DNA of 64,000 nucleotides from Halobacteriales archaeon QS_9_68_17 (lineage in GTDB: Archaea > Halobacteriota > Halobacteria > Halobacteriales > Natronoarchaeaceae), in assembly GCA_003023565.1 (NCBI GenBank), contig PXSA01000011.1, positions 26,508 through 90,507 of the forward strand. Direction: 5' to 3'. Shown in pieces: positions 8,484 to 17,458 of this stretch. Position numbers and translations under genes: made by a program. Positions within the stretch are counted from its first letter, which is position 1. Each line of letters opens with the position of its first letter. The notes under the pieces were generated by a model. It did not search any database, was not told the origin of the DNA, and saw only the letters and a list, made by a program, of their open reading frames with translations.

Positions 8484-8552
8484 GCGGATCGGCGGCGAAA
8501 GACCGGTCTCGTGGCGGCTCGTACGGGAACGCGCGCCCACGGAACGGTGCCG

Positions 8553-8966
8553 TTACCCGAGTTTCTCGTCCAGGATCAGCCGCGTCTTCGTGCTCATCAC
8601 GTCGCCTAGCTCGCGGGCTTGCGTTATCAGTTCGTTCACGCCCTGCGTGTCCGAGGCGTCGACGACGAGTACGATGTCCTCTTCGCCGCTGACCTGCCAC
8701 GCGAAGTCGACCTCCTCCCACTCGGCCATCCGCTCGGAGACGGCGGTCGTGTCCACGTCGACGGCGACGCTGATCTCGATCATCGCCTTCACGTTGCCCT
8801 TCCGCGTCGCGACCGTGAACCGCTCGATGATCCCCTCCTCGGTCATCCGCTCGACGCGGTTGCGGACGGTACCTTCCGACGTTCCGACCTGCTCCGCGAT
8901 CTCCGTGTACGGCGTTCGCGCGTCGCGCCGGAGCACGTTCAGGATCTCCTGGTCCAGACTGTCCAT
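8553..8966 (-). CDS. Lrp/AsnC-family transcriptional regulator next to carA
   Basis: The protein has 137 residues. An N-terminal winged helix (about 1-55: LDQEILNVLRRDARTPYTEI, TSEGTVRNRVERM) is followed by an RAM/AsnC ligand-binding domain (about 62-137) with the usual Gly-rich dimer region (QVSGEEDIVLVVD). Such regulators bind small palindromes and sense amino acids or related metabolites. It is divergent from carA. The palindrome at 9003-9017 lies in the shared promoter, and a near copy lies before carB, so these two genes are its most likely targets. Confidence 0.85.
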   Translation of the reverse strand: MDSLDQEILNVLRRDARTPYTEIAEQVGTSEGTVRNRVERMTEEGIIERFTVATRKGNVKAMIEISVAVDVDTTAVSERMAEWEEVDFAWQVSGEEDIVLVVDASDTQGVNELITQARELGDVMSTKTRLILDEKLG

Positions 8967-9002
8967 CGAGACGCGTACCTACTCCACCCTCGCACTTGAT
9001 GA

Positions 9003-9017
9003 TTACGAAATTCGTAA
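9003..9017. promoter_or_regulatory. Palindromic operator in the lrp-carA divergent promoter
   Basis: TTACGAAATTCGTAA is a perfect 7-1-7 palindrome. It lies about 20 bases upstream of the carA TATA-like box (GTTTAT, about 9035-9041) and 36 bases from the lrp start. The same core TACGAAATTCG occurs before carB (15676-15688, reverse orientation). It is a strong candidate binding site for the adjacent Lrp protein. Confidence 0.6.
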
Positions 9018-9071
9018 CATAGCTTCGAAAGCAAGGTTTATGACGCCGGATGCTATACGTATCTCGTAACG

Positions 9072-10154
9072 ATGGACGCCTACGTAGCGCTCGAGGGTGG
9101 CCGCGTGGTGGAAGCGCGCGGCCGTTCTCCGGGGACGACACGCGGCGAACTGGTTTTCACGACGGCGTACACCGGCTACGAGGAGAGCCTCACCGACCCC
9201 TCTTACGAGGAGCAGGTGCTGACCTTCTCGTACCCGCTGATCGGTAACTACGGCGTGCGCGAGGAGCGCTTCGAGTCCGACCGAGTCCACCCCCGCGCTG
9301 TCGTCGCCCGGGAACTCACCGACGACGTAGCCGAGTGGCTTACCGACGAGGGCGTCCCTGCTGTCGACCACATCGACACCCGCGACCTCGTGACCGACAT
9401 CCGCGAGGGCGGGGCCATGCAGTGCGGCATCGCCGTCGGCGAGGGCGTCACCGAGGCGGACGCGCTCGCCGAACTGGAGGCCTGCAAGGGCATGAGCGAA
9501 CACGAGGACATCGGCGCGCAGGTCAGCGTCGACGACGCCGTCGTCCACGAGGGCGAGGCGGGCGGCGCGTACGACGACACGGACGTGGCGCTGATCGACT
9601 GCGGCGCGAAGGGCTCTATCGTCGACTCGCTGGTCGCCCGCGGCGCGGACGTCGACGTGCTTCCGTACGACGTCACCGAGGCCGACGTGGAGGCCGTCGA
9701 CCCGGACCTCCTGTTCATCTCGAACGGTCCCGGCGACCCCGCGAACTTCGAAGCGGCCGAGGAACTCGTCGACACCTTCGTCGGCGAGGTTCCCCTCGCC
9801 GGTATCTGTCTGGGTCAGCAGGTCGTCGCCCGCGCGCTCGGCGGCACCACCGAGAAGATGGACTTCGGTCACCGCGGCGTCAACCAGCCGGTCCGCGACG
9901 TAGAGACCGATCGCGTGGTCATGACGACTCAGAACCACGGGTACACGGTCGGCGACCCGGGCGACATCCTCGAAGTGACGCAGGTCAACGTCAACGACGA
10001 CACGCCGGAGGGCTTAGACAGCGAGGAACTGGGCGTCATCACCCGCCAGTACCACCCCGAAGCCAACCCCGGTCCGAACGACTCGCTCGACTTCTTCGAC
10101 GACGTGCTCGGTCTGACGGACCAGTCGGTCGAACCCGCCGTCGCCGACGACTGA
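9072..10154 (+). CDS. carA: Carbamoyl-phosphate synthase small subunit (glutaminase)
   Basis: The protein has 360 residues. An N-terminal CPSase small-chain domain (TGYEESLTDPSY, GNYGV) precedes a class I glutamine amidotransferase domain (about 170-350). The nucleophile Cys is in AGICLGQQV (near 245), the catalytic His-Glu pair in QYHPEA (near 330), and FGHRGVNQPV is typical. It releases ammonia from glutamine and channels it to CarB for arginine and pyrimidine synthesis. carB is not adjacent but lies 5 kb away on the other strand. A short leader and upstream palindrome suggest Lrp control. Confidence 0.95.
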   Translation: MDAYVALEGGRVVEARGRSPGTTRGELVFTTAYTGYEESLTDPSYEEQVLTFSYPLIGNYGVREERFESDRVHPRAVVARELTDDVAEWLTDEGVPAVDHIDTRDLVTDIREGGAMQCGIAVGEGVTEADALAELEACKGMSEHEDIGAQVSVDDAVVHEGEAGGAYDDTDVALIDCGAKGSIVDSLVARGADVDVLPYDVTEADVEAVDPDLLFISNGPGDPANFEAAEELVDTFVGEVPLAGICLGQQVVARALGGTTEKMDFGHRGVNQPVRDVETDRVVMTTQNHGYTVGDPGDILEVTQVNVNDDTPEGLDSEELGVITRQYHPEANPGPNDSLDFFDDVLGLTDQSVEPAVADD

Positions 10155-10385
10155 CGCGGTCCGGTTCGCACTGTTTCGTCCCGTTTCGTCCGTTTTCCTC
10201 GTTTCCCGCGGTTCTCAGGGGAGCGGTCGGGTCGCTCGCCGACCTGGCCGTTCACCGCCCGTACTCCCCCTTTCCGCCGTCGTTCCGCCAAAACGACCCG
10301 GAAACGGTCCGTACAGCGGTGAAACGGTCGGAACGGTTCGCAACGGTTTGCACGGGTTAAGTCCATCGTTGCTGATAGCTATCCC
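10155..10385. other. carA 3' flank and promoter of the zinc-finger gene
   Basis: T-rich runs (GTTTCGTCC repeats, 10170-10205) just after carA may end its transcript. A TATA-like GGGTTAAG near 10355-10362 lies about 27 bases before the ATG at 10386. No gene is seen. Confidence 0.35.
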
Positions 10386-10526
10386 ATGGCAAAACAGTGC
10401 GGGAACTGTGGGATCGTCATCGACGACAAACAACTCGGTGGAGTCGTTCATGAGATGCCGCCGCTTCGGTGTCCCGGGTGCAACGAGTGCGTCATCTGGG
10501 GACCGGTCGACGCGTCGAGGGCGTAG
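10386..10526 (+). CDS. Zinc-finger microprotein with two Cys pairs
   Basis: This 46-residue protein starts MAKQCGNCGIVIDD and has a second metal knuckle in RCPGCNECVIW. The CxxC plus CxxC arrangement fits the very small zinc-finger proteins common in haloarchaea, which may bind nucleic acid or protein. A TATA-like box 27 bases upstream supports a leaderless start. It is convergent with the PQQ-like gene, with a 24-base gap. Confidence 0.65.
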   Translation: MAKQCGNCGIVIDDKQLGGVVHEMPPLRCPGCNECVIWGPVDASRA

Positions 10527-10550
10527 GCGGTCCCGTCGCGCCGGCGGTCG

Positions 10551-11985
10551 TCACCGATACGCCGCGAGCGTTCCGAACCCGACGGTCGCGTACGCCGTCT
10601 CGTCGGTGACGGCGAGGGCAGCGTTCGAGGCGTCCGTCTCGTGCTCCCACCGCACGTCGCCCGACTCCGGGTCGAACGCGTAGAGGAGACCGCCGTTGAC
10701 CCGGCCGACGCCGGCGTACACGGTGCCGTCCGCGACGGCGGGCGTCCCTGATGCCGACGGGCGCGTAAACACCGTCCTCGCCGACCGCCGGGGAAGCGGC
10801 CGACAGACCACTCTCGGTCGTCTGCCGCCACCGCTCGTCGCCGTCCGTGCCGATGGCGAACAGGGTCAGTTCGCGCTCCCGGTTCGACCGACTGCTCGAT
10901 ATCGCGTAGACGGTCCCGTCGGCAGCCGTCGGCGCGCCCCCGACGAACCCGCCGGTGTCGACCGACCACCGGTCGCTCCCGTCGTCGGCCGCCAGCGCCC
11001 GGACCGACCCGCCCCAGCTCGCGACGTGGACGGACCCGTCCGCGACGGCCGGCGCGGTCGCTCGGAAGCCGTCGAACGACCGCTCCCAGAGGAGGGTCCC
11101 GTCGACCGCGTCGCACGCGAAGACGGTGCCGCCGGCCGTGGTCGCGTAAACCACCCCGTCGTCGACGGCCGGTGACGTCGTCACCGACGTTTCCCGGGAG
11201 AGGGACCACGCGACCTCGCCGTGAGTATCGAAGGCCATCAGGTGGCCGGACAGTTCCGCCGGGCCGCCCTCCGTCTCGCGCAACTCGCCGTCGGTAGTTC
11301 CGACGACGATGCGACCGGCGGCCACTGCGGGCGCGCCGAACACCGCTCCCGTCGCGTTGACCGACCACGCCAGTCGACCGTCCTCCGCGTCGGCCGCGAG
11401 GAGGCCGCCCCGGTCCGACGCTCCGTACGGGTTCCCGCGGCCCACGTAGACGGTGCCGTCGTGAACGACGGGGGGCGACCCCGACCCGTCGGGCACCGAC
11501 ACGGTCCACGCCTGCGACGGGGCGTCGCTCGGACCGGACGCGGTCGCGCTTCTGGCCGCCTTCCCGCCGGCGTGGGCGAACTGGTGCCACGCGTCGTCGA
11601 CCGTCAGCGTCCCCGCTTCGGCGTCGCCGACAGCCACCCGATGGTCGCCGCGTGCGGTCGGGGCAACCGGGAACGTGACGGCCGTCTCCGCACCGCTGTC
11701 GAGCGTCACCGTCTCGCTCCGGGCGTCGGTGTCGCCGACCCGTAGGACGACCGTCCCGCTCGCTTCCGACTCGGCATCGTTCGTGACCGTCGCTTCGACC
11801 GTCGTCCGACCGCCGCACTCTATCGCCGTCGCTCGCAGTTCCGCGTCGGTGACCGTGATCGGGTCGACGCGTTCCGTCGTCGTCGGCAGCGCGCCGTCGT
11901 CGTCACTGCCGCCGCATCCGGCGGTCGCGCCCGTCGCACCGGCCGCGACGGCCCGGACCAGCCGCCGGCGTGTCAGATCTTCCAT
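10551..11985 (-). pseudogene. PQQ-like beta-propeller lipoprotein, frameshifted or internally deleted
   Basis: From ATG 11985 the product opens MEDLTRRRLVRAVAAGATG with a Tat-like twin-arginine start and a lipobox Cys (TAGCGG), so it would be an exported lipoprotein. A short CARDB-like domain (about 40-115) is followed by repeated PQQ-type propeller blades of the pattern DGTVYxxxxxGxxxALDxxxGxxxW. Around 10745 the frame changes: GEDGVYAPVGI is followed, in another frame, by GTPAVADGTVYAGVG and a normal end at 10551. The blade at the junction is too short, so a deletion of some tens of bases is more likely than a single-base slip. Confidence 0.65.
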
Positions 11986-12004
11986 ACGAACGACTGTCAC
12001 GGGG

Positions 12005-12250
12005 AGTGAACTACCCCGTCCTACTCCGCTCGCTCACGCTCGCTACGTGGAGGGCGGGGCTTCCTGTTTCTCCGAGGGGACTTGCAGAGACCTCAACTGC
12101 ATTCGAGGATTCTCCACAGCGGTCCCAGTCTCCGCAGGCGTTAGATTCGGCCCGTCCCGTGCCTATCTGTTCGACGGGCCAGTTGCGACGAGACGGAGAC
12201 TGCACACGCTTGTTTTCGCGTTTGAATGCAGGCCGTGGTGTCGCGCCCGT
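12005..12250 (-). mobile_element. 3' relic of an IS200/IS605-type TnpB element with omega-RNA-like end
   Basis: On the minus strand the sequence encodes a degenerate TnpB-like C-terminal tail (SRRNWPVEQ, RAESNACGDW, ETGSPALH). It then runs into the structured end of such elements: CCCCGTCCTACTCC and GGAGGGCGGGG can pair around a GCTCGCTCACGCTCGC core, next to TGAACTACCCC. Haloarchaeal IS1341-type elements commonly end this way, and the omega RNA of TnpB is made from this region. The rest of tnpB is absent, and carB ends 39 bases beyond the relic. Confidence 0.55.
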
Positions 12251-12288
12251 CATGGTGGCGGCGAGACCGACTGCTCGGCGTCCGCGTC

Positions 12289-15200
12289 TCACTCGCCCCA
12301 GTTGCGCTGGTGCTTCGAACGGCTACCGACGGACGCGACGTCGAGCGGGTCGTCCGCCGCGTCGAGCGCTTCGAGCGCGGCGCGGGCGCTCGGCTCGGTC
12401 GAGAAGTAAGTTATCTCCTCCTCGACGGCGACCTCCAGCAGTTCGCGCTTGCGCGAGACGATGACGTCTATCTCGCCGCGCTTGGCGGCCTCGACGAGGT
12501 CGACGGCCTCGGAGAGTTCGAACTGCTCGGTGTAGCCCTCGACCAGTTCCTCGCCGGCCTCGGTGTCCGGGTCGGGGAACTCGTCGGCCGAGAGGTCGAC
12601 CACGGCGGTGCCCTCGCGCGGGACGGGCTTGCCGGTGGCGTCCTGCGCCTTGTCGTAGGCCTTGCCGAACGTCTCCGCGGTGCCCATGACCTCGCCCGTG
12701 GACTTCATCTCCGGGCCGAGGCGGGGGTCGGACCCCGGCAGGCGGTCGAAGGGCAGGACGACCTCCTTCACGCTGGTCTTCTCGGGGATCGTCTCCGCGG
12801 CGTCGAGCTCGTCGAGCGTCGCGCCGGCCATCACCTTCGCGGCGAGTTTGGCGATGGGGACGCCGGTCGCCTTGGAGACGAACGGGACGGTGCGCGAGGA
12901 CCGCGGGTTCGCCTCCAGCACGTACACGTCACCACCGTCGGACTCGTTCGAGTCGGACGAGCCGTCCGGGCCGTACCCGGAGACGCCGCGCACGGCTAAC
13001 TGGACGTTCAGCAGGCCGACGGTGTCGAGCGCGGTGGCGATGTCCTCGGTGACCTCGCGGACGCGGGCCATCGTCTCGTCGTCGAGCGAGCGCGGCGGGA
13101 TCATGCAGGCGGAGTCCCCGGAGTGGACGCCCGCGCTCTCGATGTGTTCCATCACGCCGCCGATGACGACGTTCTCGCCGTCCGCGACGGCGTCGACGTC
13201 GAGTTCGATAGCGCCCGCGAGGAAGTCGTCGACGAGAATGGGCTTGTCCGGGCTGACGCGGACGGCCTCCTCGATGTACTCCTCCAGTTCCTCGTCGTCG
13301 TAGACGACCTGCATCGCGCGGCCGCCGAGCACGTACGACGGGCGGACGAGCACGGGGTACCCGGTTTCGTGGGCAAGTTCGAGCGCCTCCTCCTCGCTGG
13401 TCGCGGAACCGCCCTCGGGCTGGGCGATGCCGAGGTCGTCCATCAGCTCGTTGAACCGGTCGCGGTCCTCGGCGAGGTCCATCGCTTCGACGCTCGTCCC
13501 CATGACCTCGCAGTCGAGGTCGCGGCGCGCCAGTTCGTCGGCGAGCGGTTCGCCGACGTTGACGGACGTCTGGCCGCCGAACTGGACCATTACGCCGTCG
13601 GCGTCGGTCGCCTCCACCACGTCGGCGACCTCCTCGGCCGTGATGGGCTCGAAGAACAGGCCGTCGGAGGTGTCGTAGTCCGTCGAGACGGTCTCGGGGT
13701 TGTTGTTGACGACGTGGGCGTCGACCCCCTGCTCGCGCAGGGCGCGGACGGCGTGGACCGAGCAGTAGTCGAACTCCACGCCTTGCCCGATGCGGATGGG
13801 GCCGCCGCCGACCACGACGACGCTCTCGTCGTCGGTGTCGACCTGCAGTTCGTCGTAGCCGGTCGAGACGCCGCTGGCGGCGGGCTCGCGGGCGGAGTAG
13901 TAGTACGGCGTCGACGCCTCGAACTCGCCGGCGCAGGTGTCTACCTGCTTGAACGAGCGGTCGGGGGCGGCGGACTCGACGGCGTCCACGCTCACGGCTT
14001 CGCCGTTCGCGCCCCGAGGCGACGTCGCCGCCTCGCTCCCCCCGTCGGCCTTCGGTAGCTGCGAGGCCTCGCTGGAGTCGATGCCGGCGGCGACCTGGCT
14101 GTTCGTGAACCCGAGCTCCGCGGCCTCGCCGAACTCGCCGTCCTGCGCGGCGACGGCGGCGTCGGCGACGTTCCGGAAGCGCCCGACGTACCACTCGTAG
14201 ATGCCGGTGCGATCGACGACCTCGTCGACGGTGTAGCCCCGCTCGAACGCCTCGAAGACGGCGTACGGGCGGTCCGGCGACGGCCGCTCCAGATACCGGG
14301 ACTCGAGCGTCTCGTCGTCGACCTCGTCCCAGTCGACGTCGGGTTCGTACTCGGAGGAGCGAAGCGCCTTCAGGAGCGACTCCTCGAAGGTGCGGCCGAT
14401 GGCCATCGCCTCGCCCGTCGACTTCATCGCCGTCGTGAGTTCGAAGTCGACGTCGTCGAACTTGTCTTTCGGCCAGCGCGGCACCTTGGTGACGATGTAG
14501 TCGATCGCGGGCTCGAAGGCGGCGGTCGTCTCGCCGGTGATCTCGTTTTCGATCCCGTGGAGGCGCTTGCCGAGCGCGACCTTCGCGGTCACGCGGGCGA
14601 TGGGGTAGCCCGTCGCCTTCGAGGCCAGCGCGGACGAGCGGGAGACGCGCGGGTTCACCTCGACGACGCGGTACTCGCCACCGGGGGTGCCGTCGTCGCG
14701 CCAGGCGAACTGGATGTTACAGCCGCCGTGGATCTCGAGGTCGCGGATGACCTTCAGCGCGACGTCGCGCATGTCCTGATGGCCCTCGTCGGGGATCACC
14801 TGCGAGGGCGTGACGACCGTAGACTCCCCGGTGTGGATGCCCATCGGGTCGATGTTCTCCATGTTGCAGATGATGATACAGGAGTCGTCGGCGTCCCGCA
14901 TCACCTCGTACTCGAGTTCCACCCAGCCCTCGATGGACTCGGTGATAAGGACCGTGTCGTCCCGGGAGAGCCGGAGGCCGTGGCGGACGCGCTCGTAGAG
15001 CTCGTCGATGTCGTGGACGACGCCGGAGCCGGAGCCGCCCAGCGTGTACGTGGTGCGGGCGATGACGGGGAGGCCGCCGACCTCGTCGACCGCCTCGTCG
15101 ACCCGCTCCCGAAGGTCCGCCGTCGAGAGCTCGGCGACGGACTCGCCCTCCTCCAGCGGGACGGAGGTGGACCGGGGGACCGGCTCGCCCAGTTCGTGCA

Positions 15201-15609
15201 TCCGCTGGCGGAAGAGGTCGCGGTCCTCCGTCGCGTAGATGGTGTCGAGCGGCGTTCCCATGATCTCGACGTCGTGCTCGTCGAGGACGCCCTCCTCGGC
15301 GAGTTCTGCGGTCACGTTCAGGCCGGTCTGGCCGCCGAGGCCGGCGATGACGCCGTCCGGCCGCTCCTTCCGGATGATCTCGGCGATGGCCTCCGTCGTG
15401 ATCGGTTCGACGTACACCTCGTCGGCCATCTCCGGGTCCGTCATGATGGTCGCCGGGTTGGAGTTTACGAGGACGACTCGCGCGCCCTCCTCCTGCAGCG
15501 CGCGACACGCCTGCGCGCCGGAGTAGTCGAACTCCGCGGCCTGTCCGATCCGGATCGGTCCGCTCCCGATGAGGAGAATAGTTCTCTCTTCTGTCTCTCC
15601 GTCGCTCAT
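12289..15609 (-). CDS. carB: Carbamoyl-phosphate synthase large subunit
   Basis: The protein has 1106 residues and carries the full double ATP-grasp architecture. The first half begins LIGSGPIRIGQAAEFDYSG and the second half repeats it as VVGGGPIRIGQGVEFDYCS near residue 600. Each half has its ATP-grasp signature (ARTTYTLGGSGSG; RPSYVLGGRAM) and ExNPR motif (EVNPRVSRSSAL; EANPRSSRTVPF). A C-terminal MGS-like allosteric domain covers about 960-1090. A Ser/Ala-rich linker near 515-550 is typical of halophiles. With CarA it makes carbamoyl phosphate for pyrimidines and arginine. An operator-like site matching that of carA lies 67 bases upstream. Confidence 0.95.
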   Translation of the reverse strand: MSDGETEERTILLIGSGPIRIGQAAEFDYSGAQACRALQEEGARVVLVNSNPATIMTDPEMADEVYVEPITTEAIAEIIRKERPDGVIAGLGGQTGLNVTAELAEEGVLDEHDVEIMGTPLDTIYATEDRDLFRQRMHELGEPVPRSTSVPLEEGESVAELSTADLRERVDEAVDEVGGLPVIARTTYTLGGSGSGVVHDIDELYERVRHGLRLSRDDTVLITESIEGWVELEYEVMRDADDSCIIICNMENIDPMGIHTGESTVVTPSQVIPDEGHQDMRDVALKVIRDLEIHGGCNIQFAWRDDGTPGGEYRVVEVNPRVSRSSALASKATGYPIARVTAKVALGKRLHGIENEITGETTAAFEPAIDYIVTKVPRWPKDKFDDVDFELTTAMKSTGEAMAIGRTFEESLLKALRSSEYEPDVDWDEVDDETLESRYLERPSPDRPYAVFEAFERGYTVDEVVDRTGIYEWYVGRFRNVADAAVAAQDGEFGEAAELGFTNSQVAAGIDSSEASQLPKADGGSEAATSPRGANGEAVSVDAVESAAPDRSFKQVDTCAGEFEASTPYYYSAREPAASGVSTGYDELQVDTDDESVVVVGGGPIRIGQGVEFDYCSVHAVRALREQGVDAHVVNNNPETVSTDYDTSDGLFFEPITAEEVADVVEATDADGVMVQFGGQTSVNVGEPLADELARRDLDCEVMGTSVEAMDLAEDRDRFNELMDDLGIAQPEGGSATSEEEALELAHETGYPVLVRPSYVLGGRAMQVVYDDEELEEYIEEAVRVSPDKPILVDDFLAGAIELDVDAVADGENVVIGGVMEHIESAGVHSGDSACMIPPRSLDDETMARVREVTEDIATALDTVGLLNVQLAVRGVSGYGPDGSSDSNESDGGDVYVLEANPRSSRTVPFVSKATGVPIAKLAAKVMAGATLDELDAAETIPEKTSVKEVVLPFDRLPGSDPRLGPEMKSTGEVMGTAETFGKAYDKAQDATGKPVPREGTAVVDLSADEFPDPDTEAGEELVEGYTEQFELSEAVDLVEAAKRGEIDVIVSRKRELLEVAVEEEITYFSTEPSARAALEALDAADDPLDVASVGSRSKHQRNWGE

Positions 15610-15675
15610 TCTATCTCACCGGAGTTCGCACATCGCAATAAGCCCCACGATAGATTACGAGTAGCGAAACAGAGT

Positions 15676-15688
15676 TTCGAATTTCGTA
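15676..15688. promoter_or_regulatory. carB operator matching the carA palindrome
   Basis: On the minus strand this reads TACGAAATTCGAA, identical in 12 of 13 positions to the core of the carA site (TACGAAATTCGTA). It lies upstream of a TATA-like CTTATTG (about 15636-15642) and of the carB start. The shared sequence suggests joint control of the separated carA and carB by the Lrp protein at 8553-8966. Confidence 0.5.
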
Positions 15689-15774
15689 TAGCGGGCGGAA
15701 CAGCGTCCGCCCCGGGGTGACGCGCCGAGACCGGGAGAAACCGACGCTCGGTTCCGCGGTCGGACCGCGCGGCG

Positions 15775-17080
15775 TTACCGCTCGTCGTCGGCCGACCCAC
15801 CGCCCCGTGGGTCTCCCGCATCGGTATCGCCGTCCGCCGAGGCGGCGTCCGCTGCGCCGACGCGGTTCGTCGCGGCGTCGTCGCCGTCCGCCGACCCGTC
15901 GCTCGGCCGCGGCGCGTCGTCACCCGACTCCGGGACCGCCTCGGTCGGCGACTCCGGGTCGTCGCCCGGTGTCGTCGCGTCGGCCGCGTCCGGGCCGGTG
16001 CCGCTCACTGCGCCCTGACCGGCGGCGTCGTCGCCGAACCGTCCCCTCGGCGACGCCGACGAGGGTCGTCCCGGCGGCGGCCACCCCGGCGTACCCGACG
16101 AGCACGCTCGCGCCGAGGAGCGCGGCGTCTGACTCCACGTCGTCGTGGGTGTCGTCTCCGTACCGCCGGGCGTACGCCGCGCCGCCCGCGACTACGACGG
16201 CCAGCGGGACGAGCGTGTACAGCGCGGGCGTCACCAGCCGGGGGACGGTGAACTGCGTCCAGTACCCCGCCGCGAGCACGTCGACGACCTCGCTCCCCCC
16301 GGTGGCGGGCCGCTCGATCGGGACGTCGTGTCCGGCGTAGAACAGCCACGCGACGAGTTCCCACATCTGCTGGGAGCTCCCCGCTGCCACGTCCGTGAGC
16401 GGGAGGAGGTTCGTCGGACCGAGCGAGTGGTCGCCGCCGTGGACCACCAGCGCGTCGACCGCGAAGGCGAGATACGTCGCCAGATAGGAGACGACGGCGA
16501 GGCCCGCACCGACCCCGGCGCTTCGCTGCAGCGGGAGCGCGGCGGCCCGGTCGGTGAGCGTCGGTCCCCGGTCGGCGACGGTCTCAGTCGCGGGAGTCCG
16601 TGCGCGTTCGCCCGCGGCCACCGGACGCTCGTCGCCGGGTCCCGACCGATCGCCGGGGCCGGCCCGTCCTCGGTCCGACCGGCCCGGTCGCGCCGCGGCC
16701 GACGCCCCGTCGCTCCGGGACCCGGCCTGTCGCCCGGTTCCGTGTTCTCGCCGGCCGCCCGCGTTCCGAGTCGTCGCCGTCTCCGGTCGGCCCGACCGGT
16801 CCCCCGCTCGCGGGCCGGTCCGGCGGTCCCGGTCGCGTTCGGTCCCGCGCTCGGCGTCTGTCCCGTCCCCTGCGCCGCCGTCAGCCTCGTCCGCGGTCGA
16901 CCGGTCCGTCCGCGCCCCCGGGTCGTCGGGAGCGACGCCCGGTCCCGCGGTCGCGGCGTCGTCCGCGTCGACCTCTGCCGACGCCGCCCACTCGCGGTGC
17001 TCTCGGAGGTCCTTCCCGCACCCGTGACAGTACGTCACGTCCGGTCGAACCCGGGTGCCGCACTCGGGACAGTATTCCAT
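15775..17080 (-). pseudogene. Zinc-ribbon membrane protein with a C-terminal frameshift
   Basis: The product starts MEYCPECGTRVRPDVTYCHG, a four-Cys zinc ribbon (two CxxC). A long disordered Arg/Gly/Asp-rich stretch (about 25-180) and four hydrophobic segments between about 190 and 345 follow. After LVGVAEGT (near 16045) the main frame turns into an arginine-rich run, whereas another frame continues FGDDAAGQGA and an acidic tail to a stop at 15775. Removing one base from GGGACGGTTCGG restores a single smooth protein, so this is either a point frameshift or a sequencing error. The function is unknown. Confidence 0.6.
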
Positions 17081-17162
17081 GCGAAGCAATCGACATAGTT
17101 ACACAATAAAAGTTAGCACGGGGCCGAGCGGCGGTCGCCGTCAGACCGGGAAACGGCGACCC

Positions 17163-17390
17163 CTACGTCCCGTCCGAGAAGCGATACCGGTACGGCTGCT
17201 CGCGGATCACGTCGACGCCGCCGTCCTCCGCCCAGCGCCCCAGCATCGTCGCGACGCGGTGCGAACTCTCGATGTCGACGCCGTGTTCCGCCAGCACGTC
17301 GCGGATCTCGCTCGCCGTCAGCGGTTCGTCCGGATCGACCTCCGCGAGCACCTCGCGGACGTGTTCTCGTTCCTCCCGGTGCGATCGCAT
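17163..17390 (-). CDS. Small winged-helix-like protein
   Basis: The protein has 75 residues. It shows a helical DNA-binding-like pattern: EHVREVLAEVDPDEPLTASE, IRDVLAEHGVDIESSHRVAT and a C-terminal wing-like hairpin YRYRFSDGT. The start at 17390 is preferred over a codon 15 bases upstream. A short winged-helix regulator is likely, with an unknown target. It lies upstream of, and in line with, no clear operon partner. Confidence 0.6.
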   Translation of the reverse strand: MRSHREEREHVREVLAEVDPDEPLTASEIRDVLAEHGVDIESSHRVATMLGRWAEDGGVDVIREQPYRYRFSDGT

Positions 17391-17458
17391 GGAAGAACAC
17401 AACACGGCGATTACAATAAAAGATAGTCAGACAGGTGTCTGACACGAGCGACGGACGG

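Noticed and set aside
9040..9069. Nine-codon ORF between the lrp-carA palindrome and carA
   Set aside because: Its ATG overlaps the TATA-like box (GTTTATG), so it would not be transcribed from the carA promoter.
15616..15633. Tiny ORF M-C-E-L-R before carB, reminiscent of an arginine attenuator
   Set aside because: The TATA-like box at about 15636-15642 places the transcript start downstream of this ORF.
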